A stretch of DNA of 64,000 nt from Clostridium culturomicium (GTDB lineage Bacteria; Bacillota; Clostridia; Clostridiales; Clostridiaceae), in contig NZ_CCXK01000016.1 in assembly GCF_000821305.1 (NCBI RefSeq), positions 609,033 through 673,032 of the forward strand. Reading direction: 5' to 3'. A program made the position numbers and the translations under genes. The notes beneath the pieces are model-generated. The model searched no databases and had not been told where the DNA came from. It saw only the letters and a list, made by a program, of their open reading frames with translations. Below are positions 1-9,122 of the stretch, piece by piece. Each line of letters starts with the position of its first letter. Positions within the stretch are counted from its first letter, which is position 1.

Positions 1-639
1 TGCTTTAACCTTTTCTTCAAAGCCTCCTGCTGTACCAGTATCCTTTGTCACCATGTAACTAATATTAAACTGCTTTAGCATTGCACAATTCATTTCAAAG
101 GAAAATGGACCTTGCATACAGATTAAATTCTTACCTTCAAAGCCTAGCTCACTACATTTCTCCATCACTGCTACCGTTGGAAGAACTCTGGGAAAGAGTC
201 TTTCTTTATAATTAGGAACCTCAATATACTTATGAAGCTCCTTGCTTCCTGTTGTCACCAGCACATTTCCTACTGTACTTTTTAAAAGCTCTACAGCTTT
301 CTCAGTGTTTTCAACTTCAATTACATTCTCAAATCTTAAGGAGGACCTTTTAATTCTAATGTATTTAGTTTTAACCTCATCACAAGCCTCTTTAATATTG
401 CTTGTTACTATCTCTGCATAAGGATGAGTGGCATCAACTACCAAGTCATGCTCCCTTATTAAAGGCTTCATGGCTTCCAAATCCAGCCTTCCAATGTTAA
501 TCTTTAAATTTTCATGTTCAAACAGCATGTCACTTCCATATTCGGTTGCTACACAGGCTGTGACTTCTGCATTTCCACTTAATAAATACTCAACAACCAT
601 CCTGCCTTCAGTTGTTCCTGCAAAGACTAAAAACTTCAT
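1..639 (-). CDS. cbiJ: Precorrin-6A reductase (CbiJ/CobK), C-terminus cut by window edge
   Basis: Translating the minus strand from 639 gives an open frame to the window edge, beginning MKFLVFAGTTEGR. The N-terminal G-T-T-E-G-R nucleotide-binding loop, the DATHPYA motif near residue 70 and the MQGPFS motif near residue 190 are typical of precorrin-6A reductases, which reduce the macrocycle in cobalamin synthesis. A GAGGATGG ribosome-binding site precedes the ATG. It is the last visible gene of the cbi operon, about 60 bp after cbiH. About 213 residues are present of a usual 250 or so. Its stop lies outside the window. Confidence 0.88.
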   Translation of the reverse strand, partial: MKFLVFAGTTEGRMVVEYLLSGNAEVTACVATEYGSDMLFEHENLKINIGRLDLEAMKPLIREHDLVVDATHPYAEIVTSNIKEACDEVKTKYIRIKRSSLRFENVIEVENTEKAVELLKSTVGNVLVTTGSKELHKYIEVPNYKERLFPRVLPTVAVMEKCSELGFEGKNLICMQGPFSFEMNCAMLKQFNISYMVTKDTGTAGGFEEKVKA

Positions 640-699
640 AGTCCATCCTCGTTTCTATCTAAATAACTTCAAACTACCAATTATAACTTAAATTAAAAA

Positions 700-1431
700 C
701 TATTTTCTGTAACCTCTTGGTGTTACAAGTCTACCATCTATAATCTTAGTTGTTTCATTACCAATAACAACTGTGGTAAACATATCTACCTGTGTTTCTG
801 CTAATTCCTTTAAAGTTAACACTCTTGATTTCTGGCCTTCCCTTGCTATGTTTTGTACAAAGCCACAAGGAGTTTCTTCAGGTAAATTCTTCATAACAAT
901 TTCACAAGCTTTCTTTAAATAGTCAGCTCTCTTTTTGCTTGAAGGATTATATAAGCAGATTATAAACCCTGCTTCAGAAGCCAAGCTTAATCTTTTCTCT
1001 ATTCTCTCCCAAGGTGTTAATAAATCACTTAAGGATATTACTGCAAAATCATGAGTTAACGGTGCTCCAAGCACTGCCGCTGCTGAAGATGCTGCTGTAA
1101 TTCCTGGAATAACCTCAACTTCAACATTATGGTTTTCATACTCCGATAAAACCTCAATTATAAGACCCGCCATTCCATAAATTCCTGCGTCACCACTTGA
1201 AACCATAGCTACATTCTTTCCAGCAATTGCAGCCTGAACTGCCATATGACATCTATCAACTTCCTTTTTCATCGGAGTTGTAATTACTTCTTTTCCTTTA
1301 ATTAAATCAGATATTAAATCTGTATATACTCCGTATCCAACTATAGTGTCACAGCTTTCAATTACTTCTGCAGCCTTTCCTGTCATTTGTGACACCTCAC
1401 CTGGTCCAAGTCCTACTACATATAACTTCAT
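700..1431 (-). CDS. cbiH: Cobalt-precorrin-3B C17-methyltransferase
   Basis: This is a 243-residue SAM-dependent tetrapyrrole methylase. The N-terminal VVGLGPG glycine loop, the SSGDAGIYGMAG motif near residue 100 and the LYNPSSKKR segment near 160 mark the CbiH/CobJ branch, which methylates C17 and drives ring contraction in anaerobic B12 synthesis. The length is normal for the single-domain form. A GGGGATAAAG site precedes the ATG. It follows hemA by about 10 bp in the same operon. Assignment to CbiH rather than another methylase rests on the YNPSS motif and on CbiF, CbiL and CbiD each being separately present. Confidence 0.92.
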   Translation of the reverse strand: MKLYVVGLGPGEVSQMTGKAAEVIESCDTIVGYGVYTDLISDLIKGKEVITTPMKKEVDRCHMAVQAAIAGKNVAMVSSGDAGIYGMAGLIIEVLSEYENHNVEVEVIPGITAASSAAAVLGAPLTHDFAVISLSDLLTPWERIEKRLSLASEAGFIICLYNPSSKKRADYLKKACEIVMKNLPEETPCGFVQNIAREGQKSRVLTLKELAETQVDMFTTVVIGNETTKIIDGRLVTPRGYRK

Positions 1432-1441
1432 CTTTATCCCC

Positions 1442-2626
1442 CTATTTTTTATTTACATGAAACTGTATACTTTCAAGAAACTCTGGTGACAAGTCCTCGC
1501 TCATAGAACGAAGACAAATATCAACGGTTTTATAAACAGCCTTTTCGATAATACTTCCATAGACTTCATCACCATAATCAATATCAAGGCCACCACTTAC
1601 ACGTTTAGCCACAACCTTCTTAATAGCTTTTATTTGATCCTGGCATAAATGATTTTTATACCATCTGTAATACTCTTCTTTATATTCTTCAATAATATTT
1701 CTAATCTTTTCAATGGCATCGCCATTTTCTAACTCTTCCGGCTTTGCTAAACTGTCTATATTAAAGCATTGAATAAGCTCAGTATTTTTAATTGCTGGAT
1801 CTATATCACGTGGAAGAGCTAAATCAACAAGCTTCAATTCTACTTTTCTATCCTCCACCATGTCTTTTGTAATTGTATAGTGTGGACTTGCTGTTGCACT
1901 GATAACCATCTCCACCTGTGGCAAAAATTCTTCCCTTTTATCATATGCAATAGTATCGCAACCTCTAGGTACCACCGTCATTCCATGTTTATAAGTACGT
2001 AGAGTTATTGTAACATTAGCACCTTTTTCCACTAGCATGGTTGAACAGATTCTTCCCATCTCTCCATTTCCAATAACTAAAACATCTTTATCCTTTAAAC
2101 CATATTTATCTTCAAGCATGCACACCGCCTGCCCAGCAACAGAGGTTGGTACTGCTCTTACTTTAATATTAGTTTTTGCTTTTTTGGCACAGGTTGCCGC
2201 CAACCTAAATAAGGTTTCCAATATAGAATCTATTGTTTTAACTTCTCTTGCAACAGCCGCTGCATTTTTAACTTGAGTTATAATTTGGTCTTCACATAAA
2301 ATCATGGATCTCAATCCGCAAGCAACCTCCATTAAATGGTTTATGGCTTGCTCATTATGCTTTACCCTAAATATCTGCTCCATTTCCTTTGGATTAACCT
2401 TTGTCTCCTTGCATAAAAGACCTACAGCATCAACCTCATCACCCTCATTGCAAGACAAATATAGCTCTGTACGATTACAGGTACAAATTAATACCGCTCC
2501 TTCTACTAAAGGGTTACTTTTTATATTTATTAGTGCTTCTTTAACACCGCTTGCTGTAAAGCTAAATTTTTCTCTTGACTCTATGTCCGCAGATTTATGA
2601 TCAACGGAAACCATAATTATATTCAA
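1442..2626 (-). CDS. hemA: Glutamyl-tRNA reductase
   Basis: This enzyme reduces glutamyl-tRNA(Glu) to glutamate semialdehyde, the first step of C5-pathway tetrapyrrole synthesis, and so feeds the cobalamin operon it sits in. The TCNRTELY catalytic-cysteine motif is near residue 49, a GNGEMG NADPH loop near 185, and an all-alpha dimerisation domain follows. A longer frame opens with GTG at 2635, but that GTG lies inside the GGAGGTG ribosome-binding site. The TTG at 2624-2626 has ideal spacing and gives the usual N-terminus MNIIMVSVDHKSA. It overlaps the cbiG stop by 4 bases (TTGA), implying translational coupling. The product has 394 residues. Confidence 0.9.
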   Translation of the reverse strand: MNIIMVSVDHKSADIESREKFSFTASGVKEALINIKSNPLVEGAVLICTCNRTELYLSCNEGDEVDAVGLLCKETKVNPKEMEQIFRVKHNEQAINHLMEVACGLRSMILCEDQIITQVKNAAAVAREVKTIDSILETLFRLAATCAKKAKTNIKVRAVPTSVAGQAVCMLEDKYGLKDKDVLVIGNGEMGRICSTMLVEKGANVTITLRTYKHGMTVVPRGCDTIAYDKREEFLPQVEMVISATASPHYTITKDMVEDRKVELKLVDLALPRDIDPAIKNTELIQCFNIDSLAKPEELENGDAIEKIRNIIEEYKEEYYRWYKNHLCQDQIKAIKKVVAKRVSGGLDIDYGDEVYGSIIEKAVYKTVDICLRSMSEDLSPEFLESIQFHVNKK

Positions 2627-3660
2627 AATCTGCACCTCCAGTTAATTTTTGAAATAGCTACTGTAATACCGTCACAAGACTTCTTTTTTAAAACAAGTTT
2701 TCCCTCTAAATCTTCACTTGCTTTCTGGGCTGCTCTTTCACATACATTATCTACACCAGTTATAGATTTTACAAAAGCTGAGGATGAAAATTCGCCTTCA
2801 ACCTTTAAAAGCTCCTCTGCGCTGTAAGTTATAAATTCAAGTCCATTCTTCTTGCAATAGTTTAAAATTGCTACTTCACTTGCTTTTATGTCAATGGATG
2901 CTATTTTTTTTATCTGCATCACTGAGATATTGTGCTCTTTCAATACATTATTTAATACTTTTTCAAATGCTTCCGATGGAATATTCTTTCTACATCCCAC
3001 ACCTATTATATACTCTTTAGGAATCAAGTTCAAAGTTTCCTCGAAAGGCCTTTTACTCATATTGGCAGAAATACATATTCCAGTATTGCAATTGATTCCA
3101 CCCTCTATTCCTTCTGGGAAAACGCCTTCCACAGTGTAATCACTCATAAATCCAACTTTTTCTCCTTTGAGTAAAGCTGAAGAAATATATTTTATCTTTG
3201 AAAGTTCTAATATTGAACATTGATTCTTTACTGCCCAGGTATCAATAGCAAAAATCCCATGACCGTCAGTAGCTGTAGTAATAACTGGCATAGCCTCTAA
3301 TCTTTCTGAAATGTATGTTGCAAGTTCATTTGCACCGCCTATATGGCCTGAAAGCACCGGAATCACAAAGCGGCCTCCATCATCCATAACAACTACTGCG
3401 GGATCTTTTCCCTTGCTCACGATATTAGCTGCAATAGCTCTCACTGCAATTCCCAAAGCTCCTACAAAAATGATCCCCTGAACTTCCTCCTGAAAACACG
3501 TTCTCGTAAACTCATATATACTGCCTTCTAGTTTCCCCACTATTCCTGAAGGATATTTACCAAAAGCTTCTACCCTATAGTCTTTATCCTTTAAAGCCTT
3601 ATTTAATTTCTTTGAAATTTCCGTTCCAGCCTTTGTAAAGGAAACAATGACTATGCTCAT
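2623..3660 (-). CDS. cbiG: Cobalt-precorrin-5A hydrolase
   Basis: CbiG opens the delta-lactone of cobalt-precorrin-5A and releases acetaldehyde in the anaerobic pathway. The 345-residue protein has the CbiG N-terminal and middle regions, with ALGIAVRAIA near residue 69, SGHIGGANELA near 104 and TATDGHGIFAIDTWA near 127, and a C-terminal domain with VGVGCRKN near 220. Full length. The start codon overlaps the cbiF stop by one base (TAATG), and its own stop overlaps the proposed hemA TTG start by four bases. It is clearly a middle gene of the operon. Confidence 0.93.
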   Translation of the reverse strand: MSIVIVSFTKAGTEISKKLNKALKDKDYRVEAFGKYPSGIVGKLEGSIYEFTRTCFQEEVQGIIFVGALGIAVRAIAANIVSKGKDPAVVVMDDGGRFVIPVLSGHIGGANELATYISERLEAMPVITTATDGHGIFAIDTWAVKNQCSILELSKIKYISSALLKGEKVGFMSDYTVEGVFPEGIEGGINCNTGICISANMSKRPFEETLNLIPKEYIIGVGCRKNIPSEAFEKVLNNVLKEHNISVMQIKKIASIDIKASEVAILNYCKKNGLEFITYSAEELLKVEGEFSSSAFVKSITGVDNVCERAAQKASEDLEGKLVLKKKSCDGITVAISKINWRCRF

Positions 3661-4415
3661 TACTTTTCAGCCTCTCTAAATTCATGGGTAAAGGTAGGAT
3701 CATAAAGCTTAGAACGTTCATACTCATTTCCAAGGAAACCACCAACTAAAATTAATGCTGTTTTACTGATTTCATTTTCCTTTGCTGCCTGGCTTAAATT
3801 TTCAATTGTTGTGCGTACAATCCTTTCATCTGGCCAAGTGGCTTTGTAAACTATAGCTGCTGGCGTATCTGCGTTATATCCACCTTTTATAAGTCTTCTG
3901 CTAAGCTCCTCAAGCATTCCTGCACTTAAAAATAAAGCCATTGATGCTTGATGTGATGCCAATTTTGAAATTTCTTCTTTCTCTGGAACTGGAGTTCTGC
4001 CCTCCATACGAGTTAAAATTACTGTCTGGCTCACTGTTGGCAAAGTATACTCAGTCTTTAAAGCTGCAGCCGCACCACAGAAGGAACTTACTCCTGGCAC
4101 TACACTGTACTCAATTCCCTTTTCAATTAAAATATCCATCTGTTCTCTAATTGCTCCATAAATGCTTGGATCCCCAGTATGTAGTCTAACTGTCATCTTA
4201 CTTTGACTTTCGCCCTTTTCCATAACCTGAATAACTTGTTCCAGTGTCATTGAAGCACTATTATGTATTTCACATCCTGGTTTTGTGTAATCTAAGAGTT
4301 TTGGGTTAACTAAAGACCCTGCATATATCACTACATCAGCCTGCTCTAATAAATTCTTTCCTCTAACTGTTATCAAATCAAAAGCCCCTGGGCCTGCCCC
4401 TATAAAATAAACCAT
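3660..4415 (-). CDS. cbiF: Cobalt-precorrin-4 C11-methyltransferase
   Basis: This is a SAM-dependent tetrapyrrole methylase of 251 residues with the N-terminal FIGAGPGAFDLITVRG loop and the RLHTGDPSIYGAIREQ motif near residue 80. The order of motifs and the length fit CbiF/CobM, which methylates C11 of cobalt-precorrin-4. The ATG shares one base with the cbiL stop, and the stop shares one base with cbiG, so translation is tightly coupled. The distinction from cbiH and cbiL, both in the same operon, is clear from the HTGDPSIYGA motif. Confidence 0.93.
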   Translation of the reverse strand: MVYFIGAGPGAFDLITVRGKNLLEQADVVIYAGSLVNPKLLDYTKPGCEIHNSASMTLEQVIQVMEKGESQSKMTVRLHTGDPSIYGAIREQMDILIEKGIEYSVVPGVSSFCGAAAALKTEYTLPTVSQTVILTRMEGRTPVPEKEEISKLASHQASMALFLSAGMLEELSRRLIKGGYNADTPAAIVYKATWPDERIVRTTIENLSQAAKENEISKTALILVGGFLGNEYERSKLYDPTFTHEFREAEK

Positions 4416-5101
4416 TATTTCTCGTCTCCCTTAACTATAATAATTGAAAAGTAGCTTGATTCATCTGGAATCTCACTTAAACTTTTATATGTCTTCTCAT
4501 TTGCCATGGCACAGCATTCAACCATCTGTGATGAATTATCATAACCTAATTCTCTTAAAGAATCCTTCACCTTGCCAAGACTTTTCCCACTTTTCATAAG
4601 CACTTTATTTCCCTGAAGCTTTAAAAGTTCGTCAGTACCCTCATAGGATGCTGGAATAATATGCAGAGCATCAGCACCATCACAAAGAGATATATTTAAT
4701 GCTGCAGCCGCTGCACAAAAGGAAGTAACCCCTGATATAATTTCGGCATCATACCCCTTTGCTAATACACTCCTATGAACATACATATAGGTTGAATATA
4801 CACAAGGGTCTCCTAATGTAATAAATGCAACATTCAATCCCTCATCCAGCCTTTTTATAATTGCATCAGCACTACTGTTATGTCCTGCTTTTAACCTTTC
4901 TGCATCTCTTGTCATTGGCATATCACAATATAAAATCTCTTTTCCCTCTATAAATTCAGCAACAATGTTCATTGCTGTCTTTTCTCCACCAGTATCAGGT
5001 ACTGCAATAATATCAGCCTTCTTTAAAGTATCCACTGCTGCCAAGGTTAAAAACTTCTTATCTCCTGGTCCAACTCCTACTCCGTATAAAATCCCCTTCA
5101 T
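4415..5101 (-). CDS. cbiL: Cobalt-precorrin-2 C20-methyltransferase
   Basis: CbiL methylates C20 of cobalt-precorrin-2, the first committed methylation of the anaerobic corrin branch. The 228-residue protein starts MKGILYGVGVGPGDKKFLTLAA with the methylase glycine loop, and has LGDPCVYSTYMYVH near residue 97 and GVTSFCAAAAALN near 124, all characteristic of CbiL/CobI. GGAGGATTAAAA precedes the ATG. It lies two bases after cbiD and abuts cbiF. Confidence 0.93.
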   Translation of the reverse strand: MKGILYGVGVGPGDKKFLTLAAVDTLKKADIIAVPDTGGEKTAMNIVAEFIEGKEILYCDMPMTRDAERLKAGHNSSADAIIKRLDEGLNVAFITLGDPCVYSTYMYVHRSVLAKGYDAEIISGVTSFCAAAAALNISLCDGADALHIIPASYEGTDELLKLQGNKVLMKSGKSLGKVKDSLRELGYDNSSQMVECCAMANEKTYKSLSEIPDESSYFSIIIVKGDEK

Positions 5102-5103
5102 TT

Positions 5104-6228
5104 TTAATCCTCCAATTCTTTTATTAACCCTCTGGCCCCTTCTGTCATATATATATATCTTCCTTTATTAGTAAAGGTCATCACTTCAATATCACATTGG
5201 TCTCCAATTCTATATTTTAAGTTTTCAACAATTTTATCCATAACTGTTTTCCAAACTTTATCTTTCAATTTCATTTCTTCTAAAAGGCAATCAATTTCAT
5301 CCGTGGTTGTGGCCTCCATGATTCGCATTACCTGCTCTCTGGTTGCTCCTGCCATGGCCCCATGGGCTGCAAAAATTTCTTTTCTCCCATCAGCCATTCT
5401 AGAATGGGTATTCATTATCCCTGCTGCCACCTTACTGATTTTCCCTGCATGCCCAATGAGCATAATTCTCTTAACACCTTTATAAACAGAATAATCTAGA
5501 GCTTCTCCAATATAATTAGAACACTTAATACCAGTTTCTAAGTCAATATTAAATTCCCTTAGTGCAAAATCTCTTCCATAATTACCTGGGCATATTAATA
5601 ACTTATCTTCACCCTTAGACGTTCTGCTATCTATCTCAACATGGATAGTTTCAATCAAAGCTCTTTCACTCATTGGCTCAACAATGCCGCTGGTTCCAAG
5701 AATTGATATGCCTCCAATAATTCCAAGTCGTGGATTAAATGTTCTCTTTGCAACTTCTTCTCCTCCATCAGCACTGATAATCACCTTAAATCCGCCTTTA
5801 TAATTATGTTTTTCAGCCACTTCTATTAAAGCTTCTTTAATCATAAGCCTAGGTGTTGGATTTATTGCTGCTTCACCCACACTACAAGCAAGCCCTTCTT
5901 TGGTTACTCTTCCTACGCCTTTTCCACCATCTATTTCTATCCCAAAAGGTATTTTCTTCACCGTTGCACAAATTTTCATTCCATGGGTGGCATCTGGGTC
6001 ATCTCCACCATCTTTAATAATCTTACAGCTCACACTTTCCTTATCTGATGTAATATCTTCAACTTCTAAATTTAAAAGTATTCCTTTAGGAGTTTCTAAA
6101 CGTACCTGCTCCTGAACTTCTCCAGTTAAAAGCATTGTAGCTGCAGCCTTTGATGCTGCCGTGGCACAGCTTCCTGTTGTGAACCCAAGCTTCAGCTTCT
6201 TTCCGTCCTTAACTACATATTCCTTCAT
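5104..6228 (-). CDS. cbiD: Cobalt-precorrin-5B C1-methyltransferase
   Basis: CbiD transfers a methyl group to C1 of cobalt-precorrin-5B and is specific to the anaerobic pathway, so its presence argues against the oxygen-dependent route. The 374-residue frame contains LGFTTGSCATAASKAAA near residue 14, DGGDDPDATHGM near 73, GTSGIVEPMSERA near 176 and the IGHAGKISKVAAGIMNTHSR segment near 257, all signature CbiD motifs. Full length. Its ATG overlaps the cbiO stop by four bases (ATGA). Confidence 0.95.
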   Translation of the reverse strand: MKEYVVKDGKKLKLGFTTGSCATAASKAAATMLLTGEVQEQVRLETPKGILLNLEVEDITSDKESVSCKIIKDGGDDPDATHGMKICATVKKIPFGIEIDGGKGVGRVTKEGLACSVGEAAINPTPRLMIKEALIEVAEKHNYKGGFKVIISADGGEEVAKRTFNPRLGIIGGISILGTSGIVEPMSERALIETIHVEIDSRTSKGEDKLLICPGNYGRDFALREFNIDLETGIKCSNYIGEALDYSVYKGVKRIMLIGHAGKISKVAAGIMNTHSRMADGRKEIFAAHGAMAGATREQVMRIMEATTTDEIDCLLEEMKLKDKVWKTVMDKIVENLKYRIGDQCDIEVMTFTNKGRYIYMTEGARGLIKELED

Positions 6229-7079
6229 TCTTCCACTCTTCTCTCTGAAAATACCTTCTTTATACTTGCTCTTGCAGCTGAAATTGTAGCTGCACTTTCA
6301 TCAACATTTATATAGTCTTTATCCTTTAAAATCTCCATCAAATGAGCTATTCTTGGAATTCTTAAAGAATGCTTTCTTAATATATCAGCCTTTGAAAATA
6401 TTTCTTTAGGTGTTCCTTCTATAATTACTCTGCCTTTATCAAAAACAAAAGCATGATTACAATATAAAGGAATAATATCTATATCATGGGTTGCTATTAC
6501 AACTGAAATTCCCATAGACCTATTTATCTCTAATAAAAGAGTCATAATCTCACTAACTCCTGCCGGATCAAGGCCTGCTGTAGGTTCATCTAAAATCATA
6601 ACTTCTGGCTCCATAACAAGAACCCCTGCTATTGCCACCCTTTTCTTTTGACCATAACTTAAAGCATGAGTCGGTCTATACTCTAATTCCTCTATTCCAA
6701 CTCTTTTAATAGCATCGTCAACTCTTTTTTTTACCTCTTGCTCTGAAAGTCCTAAATTTATTGCACCAAAGGAAATATCCTTTCTAACACTTGAAGAAAA
6801 AAGCTGGTCATTTGGGTCTTGAAATACAATGCCTACTTCCTTTCTCATTTCACGAATGCCTTTCTTATTGTAAACAACTTCATTTCCTTTAAAATATACT
6901 TTTCCTGAGTCTGGTGTAAGAACTCCATTTAAGTTAAGAAAAAAAGTAGACTTTCCAGCTCCATTTCCTCCCATAATTGCAGTTATCTTTCCTTTTGGAA
7001 TCTTTATATTTATATTATCTATTGCTTTATTCTCTCCATCATAGGAATAGCTTAAATCCCTTGTTTCAAGTATTGCCAT
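6225..7079 (-). CDS. cbiO: Cobalt ECF transporter ATPase
   Basis: This is the ATPase of the CbiMNQO energy-coupling-factor cobalt importer. Walker A GGNGAGKST is at residues 37-45, the signature LSYGQKKR near 140, Walker B VMILDEPTAGLDP near 160 and the switch His in ATHDID near 193. An upstream in-frame ATG at 7103 exists, but GGGAGGTTACAAA sits directly before the ATG at 7079, which also gives the family N-terminus MAILETRDLSYSYDG, so the shorter start is chosen. The product has 284 residues. It follows cbiQ by 20 bp and overlaps cbiD by 4 bp. Confidence 0.94.
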   Translation of the reverse strand: MAILETRDLSYSYDGENKAIDNINIKIPKGKITAIMGGNGAGKSTFFLNLNGVLTPDSGKVYFKGNEVVYNKKGIREMRKEVGIVFQDPNDQLFSSSVRKDISFGAINLGLSEQEVKKRVDDAIKRVGIEELEYRPTHALSYGQKKRVAIAGVLVMEPEVMILDEPTAGLDPAGVSEIMTLLLEINRSMGISVVIATHDIDIIPLYCNHAFVFDKGRVIIEGTPKEIFSKADILRKHSLRIPRIAHLMEILKDKDYINVDESAATISAARASIKKVFSERRVEE

Positions 7080-7099
7080 TTTGTAACCTCCCATGTGAA

Positions 7100-7885
7100 T
7101 CAACCTTTAAAAACTATTTTTTCTACTAAACCTACAACAATCAAAAACAAACTTAATGTGCAAGTACTAATATATAACTTTCTTGCAGACTTATACTCTT
7201 CTTTAAAAAATCTAACTTCTCCATTATATCCTCTTGATTCTAAAGCCATAAAAATTCTATCTGCTCTCTTATAAGCACGTATAAAAATCATACTAATCAT
7301 TTCTCCAGTTGATCTAACTGCAGTTTTAAAACTTGCATTTCCAAGTCTTGATGCTTGAGCTATTCTCATATTGGAGGCCTCTTCCCAAATAATAAATATA
7401 AATCTGTATATAAGTTCCATTAATGACACCAATAAGTTAGGAAGTCTTGTTCCTCTCAAAAATTCAAACAGTTCTATCATTGGAGTATTAAGAGCTAAAA
7501 AATACATTGCACTCACTGCACCTAAAGCCCTAGTTATTAATGTAATTCCCTGTGACAATGACAACTCATCAACACCATACTGAAAATTTCCGACATGAAA
7601 CCCAATTAGTATTGATTGATTTACATCATACCTATTTATCATAACGGTAACAGTACCAATAACTAAGAATGCTAAAGGTATACCTAGAAGTTTAATATAT
7701 TTCTTCATTGAAATACCACTAGTTCTAATTGTTATAACCCCCATTAATAAAATTGTCAGTATGCCTACTGATGGTGAATTCATCAGTAAGCATATTGACA
7801 ATATAGATATAGAAAATATTAATTTTCCTTTTGGGTCCACATTTAAAAGCTTTGACTTATATGCATAATTATCTATTTGGATCAT
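7100..7885 (-). CDS. cbiQ: Cobalt ECF transporter T component
   Basis: CbiQ is the membrane scaffold that couples the CbiO ATPase to the CbiM/CbiN substrate-binding units. The 261-residue protein has several hydrophobic helices (for example 24-45, 55-75 and 110-125) and two cytoplasmic coupling motifs of the A-R-G type, seen as IAQASRLG near residue 175 and MALESRGY near 213. It begins after a 4-bp overlap with cbiN. Context (cbiM-N-Q-O under a B12 riboswitch) fixes the substrate as cobalt. Confidence 0.93.
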   Translation of the reverse strand: MIQIDNYAYKSKLLNVDPKGKLIFSISILSICLLMNSPSVGILTILLMGVITIRTSGISMKKYIKLLGIPLAFLVIGTVTVMINRYDVNQSILIGFHVGNFQYGVDELSLSQGITLITRALGAVSAMYFLALNTPMIELFEFLRGTRLPNLLVSLMELIYRFIFIIWEEASNMRIAQASRLGNASFKTAVRSTGEMISMIFIRAYKRADRIFMALESRGYNGEVRFFKEEYKSARKLYISTCTLSLFLIVVGLVEKIVFKG

Positions 7886-8175
7886 TTGCTTTCTTTAACC
7901 TGTGGCTTCTTAGCTGTAATTCTTCCAAGAACAAAAGCCACTACTCCAGTACCTATTGCTGCTTGTAGTGCAAAAAGTAAAGATTCAATCTCCCCACTCT
8001 TTGGTTCTAAAATTGAGTCAGCCCAAGGCTCATAATCTGGATCTATCTCAGTGATTGCATCCATAGCAAGTCCATCTGCACCACCAAATTCAGCATTTTT
8101 TAAAAGTAAAAGAGGTGCTGCTGCAATAACAATAACTAATAATAATAATAGCAAATTCTTTTGATATAACTTCAT
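7882..8175 (-). CDS. cbiN: Cobalt transport protein CbiN
   Basis: This small auxiliary subunit of the cobalt importer has two transmembrane helices (about residues 7-25 and 68-86) flanking an extracytoplasmic loop with EFGGADGLAMDAI and DYEPWADS, the conserved CbiN loop. The 97-residue length is normal. It lies between cbiM (18 bp gap) and cbiQ (4 bp overlap). Confidence 0.93.
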   Translation of the reverse strand: MKLYQKNLLLLLLVIVIAAAPLLLLKNAEFGGADGLAMDAITEIDPDYEPWADSILEPKSGEIESLLFALQAAIGTGVVAFVLGRITAKKPQVKESK

Positions 8176-8193
8176 TCTATATTTCCTCCCCTA

Positions 8194-8931
8194 CTATAAT
8201 ACTGATAACTCTATTAATTCTTTTCTACTGTACTTTTCTAATATATTGTATATAACTACTGTAACTAAACCTTCACATATTGCTAATGGTACCTGTGTAA
8301 GTGCAAATATAGTTAAGAACTTAACCAAAGAACCCATTATTCCTGTTCCAGCATCTGGGAATGCCAAAGCAAGCTGAACTGATGTTACAACATAAGTAAG
8401 TAAGTTTCCAAGTGCTGCTGCTAAAAATACTGCAACACCGTTATTAGCTCCCCACTTTTTAGAAAGCTTAAATACTCCATAAGAAACTAATGGACCAACA
8501 ATTGCCATTGAAAAAGTGTTAGCTCCAAGAGTAGATATTCCACCATGAGCAAGTAAAATAGCTTGGAATAGAAGTATAATCACTCCAATGACTGCCATTG
8601 CTAAAGGTCCAAATAAAATAGCACCTAATCCAACACCTGTAGGATGTGAACAGCTACCTGTAACTGATGGAATTTTAAGTGCTGATAAAACAAAAGCAAA
8701 AGCTCCACACATTGCAAATAATACTAAATGCTTAGATGATACTGCCACCTTGTTTTTTATTGCAAAGAAACCCATTACAACAAAAGGAATACATAAAACT
8801 CCCCAACCAATACACCATGCAGGCTGTAAATATCCTTCTGCAATATGCATTGCATATGCACTCTTAGGAATTAACAACACTACCGCTAACGTTAAAACCA
8901 TCACTTGAAACTTTGAAATTTTTTTATTCAT
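8194..8931 (-). CDS. cbiM: Cobalt ECF transporter substrate-binding protein
   Basis: CbiM binds Co(II) and is the specificity unit of CbiMNQO. The 245-residue frame has an N-terminal hydrophobic segment followed by AMHIAEGYL; in this family the signal is removed so that the Met-His of MHIAEGYL becomes the metal-binding N-terminus. CSHPTGVGLGAILFGP near residue 92 and LAHGGISTLGANTFSMAIVGP near 128 are also typical. GGAGGGGTTTGT precedes the ATG. It is the first gene of the cobalamin operon, directly behind the riboswitch and terminator. Confidence 0.95.
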   Translation of the reverse strand: MNKKISKFQVMVLTLAVVLLIPKSAYAMHIAEGYLQPAWCIGWGVLCIPFVVMGFFAIKNKVAVSSKHLVLFAMCGAFAFVLSALKIPSVTGSCSHPTGVGLGAILFGPLAMAVIGVIILLFQAILLAHGGISTLGANTFSMAIVGPLVSYGVFKLSKKWGANNGVAVFLAAALGNLLTYVVTSVQLALAFPDAGTGIMGSLVKFLTIFALTQVPLAICEGLVTVVIYNILEKYSRKELIELSVL

Positions 8932-8944
8932 ACAAACCCCTCCT

Positions 8945-8984
8945 TAAAAAATGAAAGCCTTTACTTCAAAGAAGTAAAGGCTTT
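8945..8984 (-). terminator. Rho-independent terminator between riboswitch and cbiM
   Basis: On the minus strand a 14-bp perfect stem (8954-8967 with 8971-8984, three-base loop) is followed by CATTTTTT. It ends about 13 bp before the cbiM start, after the B12 aptamer, which is where a transcriptional expression platform belongs. Confidence 0.8.
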
Positions 8985-9098
8985 AAGTTTGCATATTTAA
9001 AACATAATAAAGCTAAGCATTTAAAATCTACATCGATATTAAATCCTTAATTTCATCATGGCAAACTACACCCTTCATACTCTGTGAAGTCATAGCAC

Positions 9099-9122
9099 TC
9101 CGCATAATAACTATTATGCGGA
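9099..9122 (-). other. Hairpin at the 3' edge of the cobalamin aptamer
   Basis: TCCGCATAATA-AC-TATTATGCGGA is a perfect inverted repeat directly after the P1 3' strand of the aptamer. It lacks a T-run, so it is not itself a canonical terminator. It may be part of the switching helix between aptamer and the terminator at 8945-8984. Confidence 0.5.

Noticed and set aside
2037..2600. Plus-strand open frames opposite hemA and cbiG
   Set aside because: They mirror well-identified genes and lack ribosome-binding sites and recognisable protein features.
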